Shown here: piece after piece, positions 45,920 to 54,948 of the stretch
Layout: every line of letters begins with the position of its first letter
Numbering within the stretch: position 1 is the first letter of the stretch
NCBI GenBank assembly: GCA_947499735.1
Contig: CANMPP010000002.1
Location: 434,001 to 498,000 of the forward strand
DNA length: 64,000 bases
Origin: an uncultured Pelagimonas sp.
GTDB taxonomy: Bacteria > Pseudomonadota > Alphaproteobacteria > Rhodobacterales > Rhodobacteraceae
Reading direction: 5' to 3'
The notes under the pieces: model-generated
Databases searched by the model: none
What the model was told of the DNA's origin: nothing
What the model saw: the letters and a program-made list of their open reading frames with translations, nothing else
Translations under genes and position numbers: made by a program

Positions 45920-46483
45920 ATGTTTCTCTTGATTGCAGGTGTCATACTTTGGAGTGGCGCCCATTTGTTCAAACGATTTGCCCCAACTTTGCGTGAGGCA
46001 ATGGGAAACACCGGCAAAGCCGCGATTGCTTTGGCTATATTTGCGTCCCTTGCCATGATGATCTTTGGATATCGCATGGCAGATGGGCCTTTTTTTTGGG
46101 GGCGTTCGCCTGCTTTGGTTGGGATCAACAATCTGATGATGTTGGTCGCGGTCTATTTTCTTTTGACAGGCGAGGTTCAACGGAAAAGCACGTCGGTCAA
46201 TTGGCTGCGAAAGCATACGAAACACCCTATGCTCAATGCACTGAAAACCTGGGCTATAGCGCATATTTTGGTGAACGGGGATTTGGCTTCGTTCATATTG
46301 TTCGGTGGTTTGCTGACTTGGGCGGTCATTCAAATGATTGTCATCAACCGGACTGAACCCGCAATGCCGGATCCACGGTCCCATAGTTGGATGGCCGAAG
46401 CAAAGGTGCTTGGCGCAACTCTTGTCACTCTTGTGATCATAATGGGCATTCATTACCTCTTGGGGTATCAGCCTTGGGGGTAA
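45920..46483 (+). CDS. NnrU family membrane protein
   Basis: A 187-residue protein with about five membrane helices and NnrU-family wording (SGAHLFKRFAPTLREAMG, RKHTKHPMLNALKTWAIAHI, NGDLASFILFGGLLTWAV). NnrU was named in denitrifiers, where it is linked to nitric oxide/nitrite metabolism, but most members lie outside such loci, and relatives include isoprenoid-modifying membrane enzymes. Here no denitrification gene is near. GGAGG precedes the ATG. Confidence 0.85.
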   Translation: MFLLIAGVILWSGAHLFKRFAPTLREAMGNTGKAAIALAIFASLAMMIFGYRMADGPFFWGRSPALVGINNLMMLVAVYFLLTGEVQRKSTSVNWLRKHTKHPMLNALKTWAIAHILVNGDLASFILFGGLLTWAVIQMIVINRTEPAMPDPRSHSWMAEAKVLGATLVTLVIIMGIHYLLGYQPWG

Positions 46484-46514
46484 CCTATCCGGGCCTATCG
46501 TTTCAGGAGATATC

Positions 46515-46718
46515 ATGAAAGCTTATCGTTTGCTGACCGCCGATGACACATCGGAATTCTGTCATAAGGTTACGGATGCTTTGAACAAAGGTTGGGATCT
46601 TTATGGAGATCCATCTTATGCGTTTGATCAGGCCAATGGCGTCATGCGATGTGCCCAAGCGGTCACGAAAGAGGCCGAGGGTACTTATAGTTCTGATGTA
46701 AAGCTTGGGCAGTTATAA
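46515..46718 (+). CDS. DUF1737 domain protein
   Basis: A 67-residue soluble protein whose first ~50 residues match DUF1737 (AYRLLTADDTSEFCHKVTDA, LNKGWDLYGDPSYAFD). The fold is small and the function unknown. It starts 31 bp after the NnrU gene and is followed by the 348-bp sdh promoter region. Confidence 0.8.
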   Translation: MKAYRLLTADDTSEFCHKVTDALNKGWDLYGDPSYAFDQANGVMRCAQAVTKEAEGTYSSDVKLGQL

Positions 46719-47066
46719 CGCTGAGAAGGTTGGTTTTTTCAATCTAGTGCGTCTAACTTTGGCGATCGGGCAGGGGGTTCCAGATAATCCAGATCTCGAT
46801 CGGTCCCCGACGCAAAGTGAACTGTTGCCAAAAATTCTGACTTGAAAATCCACAAGCTGTCGAATGTCCGATAGAATCACTTGGAAAAGAGGGTTTTGAC
46901 TGGTTGGGGTGAATTTGTGATCACACGGTTAATGCTGTGATCACAAATTTATGGATGCCGGTGATTTTTGTTGAAAAAACCAAATAGAAATCTTGTCAAG
47001 GGCAGTGACATTAACGCCTGAAACGGTAAAACCTTGGCGAAAGATCAATCCAGAGGACTCTTTGAC
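46719..47066. other. intergenic region upstream of sdhC
   Basis: A 348-bp gap holding the sdh promoter. Its main feature is the pair of TGTGATCACA palindromes. I could not fix a -10/-35 pair with confidence; AT-rich candidates lie at 46968-46990. No gene is visible. Confidence 0.5.
46916..46945. promoter_or_regulatory. paired TGTGATCACA palindromes upstream of sdhC
   Basis: Two perfect TGTGATCACA palindromes, at 46916-46925 and 46936-46945, with centres 20 bp apart, about 130 bases before the sdhC start. They are the same motif and nearly the same spacing as at sucC, suggesting joint control of sdh and suc. Confidence 0.75.
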
Positions 47067-47450
47067 ATGGCCGACGTGAACCGGGGCAATCGCCCCCTGT
47101 CACCGCACCTCCAGATATATCGCCCACAGATGACATCCATGTCATCCATTATGGTCCGTATGACGGGTATTGCACTTTTCTTACTAGCGTTCTTCGTTGT
47201 TTGGTGGCTGCTCGCCGCTTCAACATCTGAGGCCGCGTTTGTTCCTATTGATTGGCTGATGCGTAGTTTCATCGGCGATCTGGTTCTATTCGGCGGCACA
47301 TGGGCGTTGTGGTACCATATGCTGGGTCGCTTGCGTCACGTCATTTGGGATTTTGGCTATTGCCTGGATCTGGAAACAGCCATCAAGCTGGGTCAGCTGA
47401 TGTTTATCCTCGCGACTGCCCTTGCCTTGCTAACAATTGTTATCGTGTAA
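47067..47450 (+). CDS. sdhC: succinate dehydrogenase cytochrome b556 subunit
   Basis: A 127-residue membrane anchor with three helices that binds heme b and quinone. The family start RPLSPHLQIYRPQMTSMSSI is followed by the heme/quinone region WYHMLGRLRHVIWD (His84, His91). The ATG at 47067 is preferred because AGAGGAC lies 7 bases upstream; a TTG 33 bases earlier is possible. It is the first gene of sdhCDA-w-sdhB. Confidence 0.93.
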   Translation: MADVNRGNRPLSPHLQIYRPQMTSMSSIMVRMTGIALFLLAFFVVWWLLAASTSEAAFVPIDWLMRSFIGDLVLFGGTWALWYHMLGRLRHVIWDFGYCLDLETAIKLGQLMFILATALALLTIVIV

Positions 47451-47462
47451 GGAGCAACTTTC

Positions 47463-47834
47463 ATGAGATATCTTACAGATCGCAAGCGCGCGCAGGGTAT
47501 GGGTTCTGGTCGCCAAGGCACGCATCACCACTGGCAAATGATCGTTACCTCTACTTTGCTGGTCGTGCTGGTTCCGCTATTCGTGATCACATTCGGTTTG
47601 GGTTTGGGTGGCACTTACGAAGAAGTGTTGGCTTATTTTGGTCGCCCAATTCCGGCGCTTATAACCGGCCTTTCCCTGACGGTCGGGATTATACACCTCT
47701 TGAGTGAAGTGCAGGCCGCTATTGAAGACTACGTGCATGGGGTCGCAGGCAAGTTGACATATATTGCCGCTGCCGCATTTGCTTACACGCTGATCGCGGC
47801 GGCGCTTTATGCCCTCGTGAAACTCGCCCTCTGA
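47463..47834 (+). CDS. sdhD: succinate dehydrogenase membrane anchor subunit
   Basis: A 123-residue three-helix anchor that pairs with SdhC. It has GSGRQGTHHHWQMIVTS at the N-terminus, and the heme-ligand/quinone region IIHLLSEVQAAIEDYVH (His78, Asp89, Tyr90). AAGGAGC precedes the ATG, 12 bp after sdhC. Confidence 0.92.
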   Translation: MRYLTDRKRAQGMGSGRQGTHHHWQMIVTSTLLVVLVPLFVITFGLGLGGTYEEVLAYFGRPIPALITGLSLTVGIIHLLSEVQAAIEDYVHGVAGKLTYIAAAAFAYTLIAAALYALVKLAL

Positions 47835-47858
47835 CCGGTTGCGACAAGGACAAAAACG

Positions 47859-49667
47859 ATGACAGCAGCTTACGAATACGAGACGCATGATTATGACGTC
47901 GTAGTGGTTGGTGCCGGTGGTGCCGGTCTGCGCGCGACTCTGGGCATGGCGGAACAAGGTCTGCGCACAGCGTGTGTGACAAAAGTTTTCCCAACACGTT
48001 CCCACACTGTTGCAGCGCAAGGCGGTATCGCCGCGTCGCTTTCAAATATGGGTCCGGACAACTGGCAGTGGCATATGTATGACACTGTGAAAGGATCTGA
48101 CTGGTTGGGCGACACCGATGCGATGGAATATCTCGCACGTGAAGCACCAAAAGCGGTTTATGAACTGGAACATTACGGTGTGCCGTTCTCTCGTACCGAA
48201 GAAGGTAAAATCTACCAGCGTCCATTCGGTGGTCACACGACAGAATTCGGTGAAGGCCCTGCGGTTCAACGGACCTGTGCGGCGGCTGACCGGACCGGTC
48301 ACGCGATCCTGCACACGCTCTATGGTCAGTCCCTGAAAAACAACGCGGAATTCTATATCGAATATTTCGCGATTGATCTTTTGATGAGCGAAGATGGCCA
48401 GTGCCAAGGTGTTCTATGCTGGAAACTGGATGACGGCACATTCCACGTTTTCAACGCGAAAATGACGGTTCTGGCGACAGGCGGTTATGGCCGTGCTTAC
48501 TTCTCTGCGACATCTGCCCATACCTGTACAGGTGATGGTGGTGGCATGGTGGCCCGTGCGGGTCTGGCGCTGCAAGACATGGAATTTGTTCAATTCCACC
48601 CAACGGGTATCTACGGATCCGGCTGCTTGATCACCGAAGGTGCGCGCGGCGAAGGTGGCTTCCTGACGAACTCTGAAGGCGAACGCTTTATGGAGCGTTA
48701 TGCGCCGCAGTATAAAGATTTGGCGCCGCGTGATTACGTATCACGTTCCATGACAATGGAAATTCGCGAAGGCCGTGGTGTGGGCGAAGAAGGGGATCAC
48801 ATCCACCTGAACCTATCACACCTGCCTGCAGAAGCGCTTGCAGAACGCCTGCCAGGTATTTCTGAAAGTGCCCGCATCTTTGCTGGTGTTGACGTGACCA
48901 AGGAACCTATCCCGGTTCTGCCAACGGTTCATTATAATATGGGCGGCATTCCAACCAACTATTGGGGTGAGGTTCTGAACCCAACCGCGGAAGATCCAAA
49001 CGCGATCGTTCCGGGTTTGATGGCCGCGGGTGAAGCTGGCTGTGCGTCGGTTCACGGTGCAAACCGTCTTGGATCAAACTCGCTGATCGACCTTGTGGTC
49101 TTTGGACGTGCGGCGTCCATTAAAGCGGGCCAAGTCGTTGATAAAGACGCAGCGGTTCCACAGGCACCTGTATCCGAGATTGAAAAAGCCTTTGATCGTT
49201 TTGATGCGCGTCGCAATGCCAAGGGCACGGTTCCAACGGCTGAGCTGCGTCTTGAGATGCAAAAAACCATGCAGGCTGATGCGGCTGTATTCCGTACGGC
49301 AAAAACCATGGCGGAAGGTGTCGAAAAGATGACAGCGATTGCCGGCAAGATGGACGATCTGTCTGTCTCTGACCGCTCGTTGGTTTGGAACTCTGATCTG
49401 ATGGAAACATTGGAGCTGGACAACCTGATGCCAAACGCTCTTGCGACCATCGTTGGTGCTGAATCACGTAAGGAAAGCCGCGGTGCTCACGCACATGAAG
49501 ACTATTCCACACGGGATGATGAAAACTGGCGTGTGCACACAATCAGCCGCGTTGACGGCGACAAGGTCGATCTTAGCTTCCGTCCAGTTGTTCTGGATCC
49601 GCTGACGACTGAAGATGAAGGTGGCATTAGCTTGAAGAAAATCGCGCCAAAGGCACGGACGTTCTGA
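47859..49667 (+). CDS. sdhA: succinate dehydrogenase flavoprotein subunit
   Basis: A 602-residue subunit with covalent FAD that oxidises succinate to fumarate. The FAD fold is [12 protein letters not shown], and the covalent FAD attachment is at His49 in [15 protein letters not shown]. Substrate and catalytic segments are [20 protein letters not shown] and [19 protein letters not shown]. The length is standard. A small exported-protein gene starts 2 bp after its stop. Confidence 0.96.
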   Translation: MTAAYEYETHDYDVVVVGAGGAGLRATLGMAEQGLRTACVTKVFPTRSHTVAAQGGIAASLSNMGPDNWQWHMYDTVKGSDWLGDTDAMEYLAREAPKAVYELEHYGVPFSRTEEGKIYQRPFGGHTTEFGEGPAVQRTCAAADRTGHAILHTLYGQSLKNNAEFYIEYFAIDLLMSEDGQCQGVLCWKLDDGTFHVFNAKMTVLATGGYGRAYFSATSAHTCTGDGGGMVARAGLALQDMEFVQFHPTGIYGSGCLITEGARGEGGFLTNSEGERFMERYAPQYKDLAPRDYVSRSMTMEIREGRGVGEEGDHIHLNLSHLPAEALAERLPGISESARIFAGVDVTKEPIPVLPTVHYNMGGIPTNYWGEVLNPTAEDPNAIVPGLMAAGEAGCASVHGANRLGSNSLIDLVVFGRAASIKAGQVVDKDAAVPQAPVSEIEKAFDRFDARRNAKGTVPTAELRLEMQKTMQADAAVFRTAKTMAEGVEKMTAIAGKMDDLSVSDRSLVWNSDLMETLELDNLMPNALATIVGAESRKESRGAHAHEDYSTRDDENWRVHTISRVDGDKVDLSFRPVVLDPLTTEDEGGISLKKIAPKARTF

Positions 49668-49669
49668 TC

Positions 49670-50023
49670 ATGCTGACCCGCGCACCTGCATTTGCATATG
49701 TTATAGCCGCTCCGCTGATGGCTGTGGGTCTGTTTTTACAGACCTCACCGCTGCACGCGCGCGGTTATGTTGAAACATGTGCAAAAGAATATGGTGTGCG
49801 CGGGGCCTTTCGGCAGGATGCGGGATCGTACTATGTATATCCGGCTGCGGGCGGATCTGAGCATGATGCGGATACATTAAACGCCTGCATTCAGAAATAC
49901 GTTGCTGCGGATCTGAACAACGGCAGTCGTTATGTTAAAACATCACGCTACCGTAAATCAGGTTCAAGCTGTCCTGCGAGTGCTCCGATCTTGTACAAAG
50001 GGGGCTTCTATTGTCCCCAGTAA
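49670..50023 (+). CDS. unknown exported protein between sdhA and sdhB
   Basis: A 117-residue protein with a signal peptide (residues ~1-31, ending HAR). The mature part has four Cys (37, 73, 100, 115) that could form two disulfides, and no family I recognise. It begins 2 bp after the sdhA stop and ends 90 bp before sdhB, so it is translationally tied to succinate dehydrogenase though predicted to be periplasmic. Confidence 0.72.
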   Translation: MLTRAPAFAYVIAAPLMAVGLFLQTSPLHARGYVETCAKEYGVRGAFRQDAGSYYVYPAAGGSEHDADTLNACIQKYVAADLNNGSRYVKTSRYRKSGSSCPASAPILYKGGFYCPQ

Positions 50024-50113
50024 ACACAAAACACATTTGTCTGCTGTATTCTGAAACCCAATCCATGGGTGATGCAGCGGCTGCATTGTTTCCAACCAAA
50101 GGGATGTGACGAA

Positions 50114-50896
50114 ATGGTTCAGTTCACGCTACCTAAAAATTCACGTATTCGCACAGGCAAAACCTGGCCCAAGCCAGAAGGTGTGACACGTCTTGGAACA
50201 TTCCAAATCTACCGCTGGTCCCCTGATGATGGCGAGAACCCAAGCGTAGACACCTATTTCATCGATCTTGATAAATGCGGACCCATGGTTTTGGACGCGC
50301 TGATTAAGATCAAGAACGAGATCGATCCGACCCTAACCTTCCGTCGTTCTTGCCGTGAAGGGATCTGCGGATCTTGCGCAATGAATATCGATGGCATCAA
50401 TACATTGGCCTGTATTTATGGTCTGGATGAAATCAAGGGTGATGTGGTCAAGATCTACCCATTGCCGCATATGCCAGTGGTCAAGGATTTGATCCCAGAT
50501 TTGACGCATTTCTATGCGCAGCATGCGTCCATCATGCCTTGGTTGGAAACGAAAACCAACCGCCCGGCAAAAGAATGGAAGCAGTCCATTGATGACCGTA
50601 AGAAGCTTGATGGTCTGTATGAATGCGTTATGTGCGCATCTTGCTCGACGTCTTGCCCATCTTACTGGTGGAACGGTGATCGCTACCTTGGCCCAGCAGC
50701 GTTGTTGCATGCCTACCGCTGGATTATCGATAGTCGCGATGAAGCGACGGGCGAGCGTTTGGATGAGTTGGAAGACAGCTTCAAACTCTATCGCTGCCAC
50801 ACGATCATGAACTGTACCCGCACATGTCCAAAAGGGTTGAACCCGGCCAAGGCGATTGCAGAAATCAAAAAGATGATGGTTGAGCGCGTGGTTTAA
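50114..50896 (+). CDS. sdhB: succinate dehydrogenase iron-sulfur subunit
   Basis: A 260-residue electron-transfer subunit. The [2Fe-2S] cysteines lie in [16 protein letters not shown]...LAC. The [4Fe-4S] and [3Fe-4S] cysteines lie in [16 protein letters not shown] and [20 protein letters not shown]. The ATG at 50114 gives the normal family N-terminus ([15 protein letters not shown]). It is the last gene of the sdh operon and is followed by a strong terminator. Confidence 0.96.
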   Translation: MVQFTLPKNSRIRTGKTWPKPEGVTRLGTFQIYRWSPDDGENPSVDTYFIDLDKCGPMVLDALIKIKNEIDPTLTFRRSCREGICGSCAMNIDGINTLACIYGLDEIKGDVVKIYPLPHMPVVKDLIPDLTHFYAQHASIMPWLETKTNRPAKEWKQSIDDRKKLDGLYECVMCASCSTSCPSYWWNGDRYLGPAALLHAYRWIIDSRDEATGERLDELEDSFKLYRCHTIMNCTRTCPKGLNPAKAIAEIKKMMVERVV

Positions 50897-50923
50897 GACC
50901 CAGCAAGACAACTAAGACAATTC

Positions 50924-50954
50924 ACCCCCGCAAGGTTCATCTTGCGGGGGTTTT
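50924..50954 (+). terminator. intrinsic terminator of the sdh operon
   Basis: A perfect stem ACCCCCGCAAG / CTTGCGGGGGT with a 6-base loop and a TTTT tail, 27 bases past the sdhB stop. Confidence 0.93.
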
Positions 50955-51018
50955 ACGTTGCGTTCTGCTATATTCGCGTCTCGCCTTGCGTCTAAATTGC
51001 CGACAAGTGAGAGAGAAC

Positions 51019-52659
51019 ATGACAGATGTGGTTGTCGTTGGCGCTGGTCTGGCAGGATTGGTAGCAGCATGCGAGGCCGCCGAACGTGGGCGCAAAGTTG
51101 TTTTGCTTGACCAAGAAGGGCGTCAATCTTTGGGCGGCCAGGCCTTTTGGTCGCTTGGGGGGCTGTTCATGGTGGATACACCGGAACAGCGACGCATGGG
51201 CATCAAAGATAGCGCAGATCTTGCATGGACAGATTGGCAGGGCAGCGCCGCATTCGACCGGCCAGAGGATGCCAATCCCCGCAAAGTTGCTGAAGCCTTT
51301 GTTGAATTTGCTGCCGGTGAAATGCGCGATTGGTTGTCCGGCATAGGAATGCGTTGGTTTCTCGTTGTGGGTTGGGCAGAGCGGGGTGGTGGCATGGCCA
51401 ATGGCCACGGTAATTCAGTTCCGCGCTTTCATGTCACATGGGGCACAGGCCCGGGGGTAATAGCCCCCTTCGTCGCGCGTGTTCAGGAACTTGAAGCATT
51501 GGGCAAGATTACGATCCTCTGCCGTCGTCGCGTGTCTGGTTTGATTATAGATGCTGGGCAATTGGCCGGGGTCACAGGGGATGTGTTGGCTGACGATTTG
51601 GCCGATCGTGGTAAAAGCACAAACCGTGAGGTGATCGGCCAATTTGAAGAACGGGCAAATGCGGTGATCCTTGCGTCTGGGGGAATTGGGGCCAATCACG
51701 ATTTGGTTCGTGCGCGTTGGCCCGATGATCGCTTGGGCAAGGCGCCGGAATTTATGGTGTCTGGCGTGCCCGATTATGTTGACGGACGGATGATTGAAAC
51801 TGCGAAAGCTGCTGGTGCTGGTGCGATCAATGAAGATCGCATGTGGCACTATTGTGAAGGATTGCAAAATTGGGATCCGATTTGGCCGGGCCACGGGATC
51901 CGCATTTTGCCCGGACCGTCCTCAATTTGGCTGGATGGTTTGGGCAAACGTATGGAGGCGCCCTATATGCCCGGATTTGACACGTTGGGCACGTTGGGAA
52001 GAATCCTCAAGACAGGGCAGGACCATAGTTGGTTCATCTTGACCCAAAGTATCATAGAAAAGGAATTCGCGCTCTCGGGATCCGAGCAAAATCCTGACTT
52101 AAGCTCGGGGAAATGGTCTGAGGTTTTGAAGGCTCGATTGCTTGGAAAGGGCGCACCAGCACCGGTTGAAGCGTTTAAAAAGCATGGTGCTGATTTTGTT
52201 GTGGCCGACGATCTGGAAACGCTGGTCGCGCAAATGCAAGAGCTGGAACCGGATGTCCCATTGGATCCAGCAAATATCCGTGCGCAGATTGAGGCGCGAG
52301 ATGCGCAATTGGAAAATAGATTTGCTAAAGATGCGCAGGTGATCGCCCTGCGACAAGCCCGTGGGTACATAGGAGACAAGTTGATCCGGACAGCAAAGCC
52401 ACACCGTATTCTAGATCCCAAACACGGGCCTTTGATCGCAGTGCGCTTGAATATTCTGACACGTAAAACTTTGGGCGGCTTGCATACGGATCTGCAGAGC
52501 CAAGTGCTACGCGCGGATGGTTCAGTGTTTGAAGGGCTATTCGCTGTCGGCGAAGCGGCTGGTTTCGGTGGTGGTGGCTATCACGGGTATAACGCATTGG
52601 AGGGTACGTTTTTAGGCGGATGCCTTTTCACAGGCCGAATGGCAGGTCGAAATGTGTAG
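51019..52659 (+). CDS. FAD-binding dehydrogenase (fumarate reductase/KstD-like)
   Basis: A 546-residue flavoprotein. The FAD fold is at residues 3-25 (VVVVGAGLAGLVAACEAAER), followed by SLGGQAFWSLGGLF. The C-terminal FAD/substrate region is GGLHTDLQSQVL...AVGEAAGFGGGGYHGYNALEG, the pattern of the fumarate reductase/3-ketosteroid-1-dehydrogenase superfamily. It is often annotated KstD-like, but no steroid genes are near, so the substrate is open. The ATG at 51019 follows GAGAGAG and begins at the FAD fold. Confidence 0.85.
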   Translation: MTDVVVVGAGLAGLVAACEAAERGRKVVLLDQEGRQSLGGQAFWSLGGLFMVDTPEQRRMGIKDSADLAWTDWQGSAAFDRPEDANPRKVAEAFVEFAAGEMRDWLSGIGMRWFLVVGWAERGGGMANGHGNSVPRFHVTWGTGPGVIAPFVARVQELEALGKITILCRRRVSGLIIDAGQLAGVTGDVLADDLADRGKSTNREVIGQFEERANAVILASGGIGANHDLVRARWPDDRLGKAPEFMVSGVPDYVDGRMIETAKAAGAGAINEDRMWHYCEGLQNWDPIWPGHGIRILPGPSSIWLDGLGKRMEAPYMPGFDTLGTLGRILKTGQDHSWFILTQSIIEKEFALSGSEQNPDLSSGKWSEVLKARLLGKGAPAPVEAFKKHGADFVVADDLETLVAQMQELEPDVPLDPANIRAQIEARDAQLENRFAKDAQVIALRQARGYIGDKLIRTAKPHRILDPKHGPLIAVRLNILTRKTLGGLHTDLQSQVLRADGSVFEGLFAVGEAAGFGGGGYHGYNALEGTFLGGCLFTGRMAGRNV

Positions 52660-52734
52660 TTAAAATTTTTTAGGAAGAAAAATGAAAATTTAACAAGAAG
52701 TTTAACTTGGTGTTAACCAACTGGATGCGATCAA

Positions 52735-52831
52735 GATTATGCGGAAAGTGGTCGAAATCTCCGCATGATACTAGGTCCAAGGGACTGCCCGGAGCGTTTG
52801 TTTTATTAAACACGTCCCGGGCGTTTTTTTT
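52735..52831 (+). ncRNA. candidate small RNA with two hairpins
   Basis: Two stable hairpins lie in the gap after the FAD dehydrogenase gene. The first is ATGCGGA (52739-52745) paired with TCCGCAT (52760-52766). The second is a long terminator stem from GCCCGG (52787-52792) to CCGGGC (52817-52822) followed by eight T residues. A weak promoter-like TTAACC-N17-ATTATG is upstream. It could be an independent sRNA, or simply the 3' end of the dehydrogenase mRNA. Confidence 0.4.
52787..52831 (+). terminator. strong intrinsic terminator
   Basis: A long stem with outer GCCCGG/CCGGGC and inner CGT/ACG pairing, then T8. It ends either the FAD dehydrogenase message or the candidate small RNA. Confidence 0.85.
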
Positions 52832-52894
52832 GTGTAGGTCTGGGGTCGTCTTTGGTTTAGCTTTTTCCGGTTAGGTTACTGAACTGGAAAGATC

Positions 52895-53749
52895 ATGACA
52901 CGCTTAGATGAACCAGATGACGCGCAGCGCCGCCGTGATGTGGCCCCTGTCATTTGTTATCCAACGGATACATTGCCGCAACCGAATATGGAACTGTTGC
53001 GCAATGCCCTGTCCAATGCGAATAGCGTTTCTATGCATCAAGCGCCACCGCGCGATGCGGTCAGTTTCCATGTCCCTGCGGGATCCTTTTTTCGGATACA
53101 TTCGGTCGAAGGATCGCAGGTCGGTGACCTGAACCTTTGGCACGCTGAAAACCTATCCGAACGCTTTTATTCCGGCAAAACCCGCGCCCTGCATGGAACC
53201 CATCTGACTATAGGGGATCGGATGTGGTCTAGCTTTCCCTATATGCGGCCTATGGCGACGATGGTTGAAGATACACTGTCTTGGTATGGTTTTGACCAAT
53301 ATGGTGGGTCTGTGCACGATGTGATTGGCACGCGCTGCGACCCTTATACAGGTGCGTTACTGCAAGGCGGGCATTATCATTATTGCTGTCATTCAAATCT
53401 AACCCGCGCCTTGGCAGATGCTCGGGGATTGTCACTGAAAGAGGCTGAATCCCATGTTCATGACGTTTTAAACGTCTTTATGTGCACAGGTTTCACGAAA
53501 GACACTGGGCAATACTTTATGAAAGCCAGCCCAGTGCGTCCTGGCGATTATGTGACGTTTTTTGCAGAAATTGATCTGCTTGGTGCCATTAGTGCCTGTC
53601 CAGGCGGGGATTGCAGCAGCGAGCACAGCTCAGATATGGCTGCATGTTATCCACTGGATGTTGAAATCCTAACGCCACCAAAAGAGAAATTGATTGATTG
53701 GGTGCCGCCACGCGACAACCCATATGATCGGTCGCATGGCCGCCCTTAG
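52895..53749 (+). CDS. DUF1989 (urea carboxylase-associated) family protein
   Basis: A 284-residue DUF1989 protein. It has FHVPAGSFFRIHSVEGSQVGDLNLW near residues 50-75, CDPYTGALLQGG, and the Cys-rich CPGGDCSSEHS near residue 235, which may bind metal. Relatives lie beside urea carboxylase or guanidine carboxylase genes and may handle carboxylated urea/guanidine products. No such partner is near, so the role here is open. It is monocistronic. Confidence 0.85.
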   Translation: MTRLDEPDDAQRRRDVAPVICYPTDTLPQPNMELLRNALSNANSVSMHQAPPRDAVSFHVPAGSFFRIHSVEGSQVGDLNLWHAENLSERFYSGKTRALHGTHLTIGDRMWSSFPYMRPMATMVEDTLSWYGFDQYGGSVHDVIGTRCDPYTGALLQGGHYHYCCHSNLTRALADARGLSLKEAESHVHDVLNVFMCTGFTKDTGQYFMKASPVRPGDYVTFFAEIDLLGAISACPGGDCSSEHSSDMAACYPLDVEILTPPKEKLIDWVPPRDNPYDRSHGRP

Positions 53750-53827
53750 ATTAGGGCGAAATTTGGTATCTTGGCGCATCCAATCTGTCCAAGAGGTGGA
53801 TGCGGACGCGCCAAAAAAAGCAAAATC

Positions 53828-54130
53828 TTAGATTTCCAGTTCTTCGACGGTTTTGCCAGCGTCCAAAGCTTCGATAACCCATTTGGGTTTGCGACCTTTA
53901 CCGGTCCATGTTTGGGACGCATCTTCTGGATTTGCATATTTTGCAATTCCTTTGCCACCTTTGGTTGCAATCACTTCATCCAGCGAAAATCCAAATTGGC
54001 GAGCTGCTTCTTCTGCAGCGCGTTTCGCTTCAGCACGGCGACGGACGTCTAGGCTTTTAAGCGCTTTTTCCGCGTCAGAAATCAGCTTTTTCAACTCATC
54101 GCGAGACAATGTGTCTAGGTCTATGGTCAT
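53828..54130 (-). CDS. H-NS family DNA-binding protein (HvrA-like)
   Basis: A 100-residue nucleoid protein. An N-terminal coiled-coil for oligomerisation (residues ~5-45) is followed by the C-terminal DNA-binding core with KYANPEDASQTWTGKGRKPK (64-83). It resembles HvrA of Rhodobacter capsulatus, an H-NS-like regulator of photosynthesis and nitrogen genes. The AT-rich gap immediately upstream is a plausible target for autoregulation. Confidence 0.9.
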   Translation of the reverse strand: MTIDLDTLSRDELKKLISDAEKALKSLDVRRRAEAKRAAEEAARQFGFSLDEVIATKGGKGIAKYANPEDASQTWTGKGRKPKWVIEALDAGKTVEELEI

Positions 54131-54948
54131 TTAGTTTCTCCTTTTTATCTTTTTGTCGCGAATTTAATTGGTGGGCAAGGTGAAATGTGACAGGTGAATA
54201 TATTTTTCAAATTACATAACATTAATTATGTTTATTGTCGCCACATAATTCAATTTTTGCCACCGCACTCAAAAATTCCCCTATCGATTTAATCGGGTAT
54301 CAATTGTGTGTGTTCTCATAGGCTTTCGTTTTGCGTGCATCTTATAGATTGGGGACGCAATGATGAAAATCGAAAAATATTCGTTTAATGGATGCGGTAA
54401 TTCAAATAATGACCTTTGTATTATTGTTGTATTTTAATGTGTTGATCTCAGTATCGATCAGATGTCCAAGGATATAATTTCTAATGGTTATACGGCCATT
54501 GTCCCAAATTTCTCTCGTCAGCCGCAGTGGCTTTAGAGCAAAATCTTGTATTTTTTAAACACGCGGAAAGTTGTGTTGAATATGCCGTGGGCAACAAAGC
54601 GATGCGCGTCTATTTTTACGCGCGCCAATAAAATTGCGCTTTGTTGTTTGAAACTTTGATATTCTTGCGCTTTGATCATCAAATCTATTTTGTTCATCTC
54701 TTCTCAAACAAAGCGATGAGAGCGCTGGTGTGAACTTTCATAAAAAACATCCGAAAAATTTTCTTCACTTGCGTGTGCCGTTTGCAAATGTCGATTTTAA
54801 CCCGTGTTGTTTTCGTTGGGGATGAACCGAATTTCTATTCGACTGATTCACGAATTACGGCCTGATATACTTGTATGGCAATTCAAAGAGGTTGTTAATT
54901 GACGGTCCGCCACTGGTATCTGGTGAGCGCCAAGGATAGGATCGCGCC
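54131..54948. other. 818-bp AT-rich intergenic gap
   Basis: No gene is supported here. The first ~400 bases are strongly AT-rich and carry the H-NS gene promoter. The second half holds a family of AACAAAGCG repeats and a large inverted repeat (54593-54645). The right end must contain the helicase promoter. The strong AT content next to an H-NS gene suggests a silenced or bent region, possibly left by gene loss. Confidence 0.5.
54593..54718. repeat. AACAAAGCGATG repeats and nested inverted repeat
   Basis: AACAAAGCGATG occurs at 54593-54604 and again at 54707-54718. The first copy pairs with CGCTTTGTT at 54637-54645 in a perfect 9-bp stem that encloses an inner stem GCGCGT/ACGCGC (54604-54609 and 54618-54623). 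A near-copy CGCTTTGAT lies at 54668-54676. The pattern could be binding sites for a regulator of the downstream helicase, or an RNA structure. Confidence 0.6.

Noticed and set aside
53771-53812. Inverted repeat TTGGCGCATCCA...TGGATGCGGACGCGCCAA between the DUF1989 and H-NS genes
   Set aside because: The stem is real, but neither strand has a T-run after it (A-run on plus), so I did not call a terminator.
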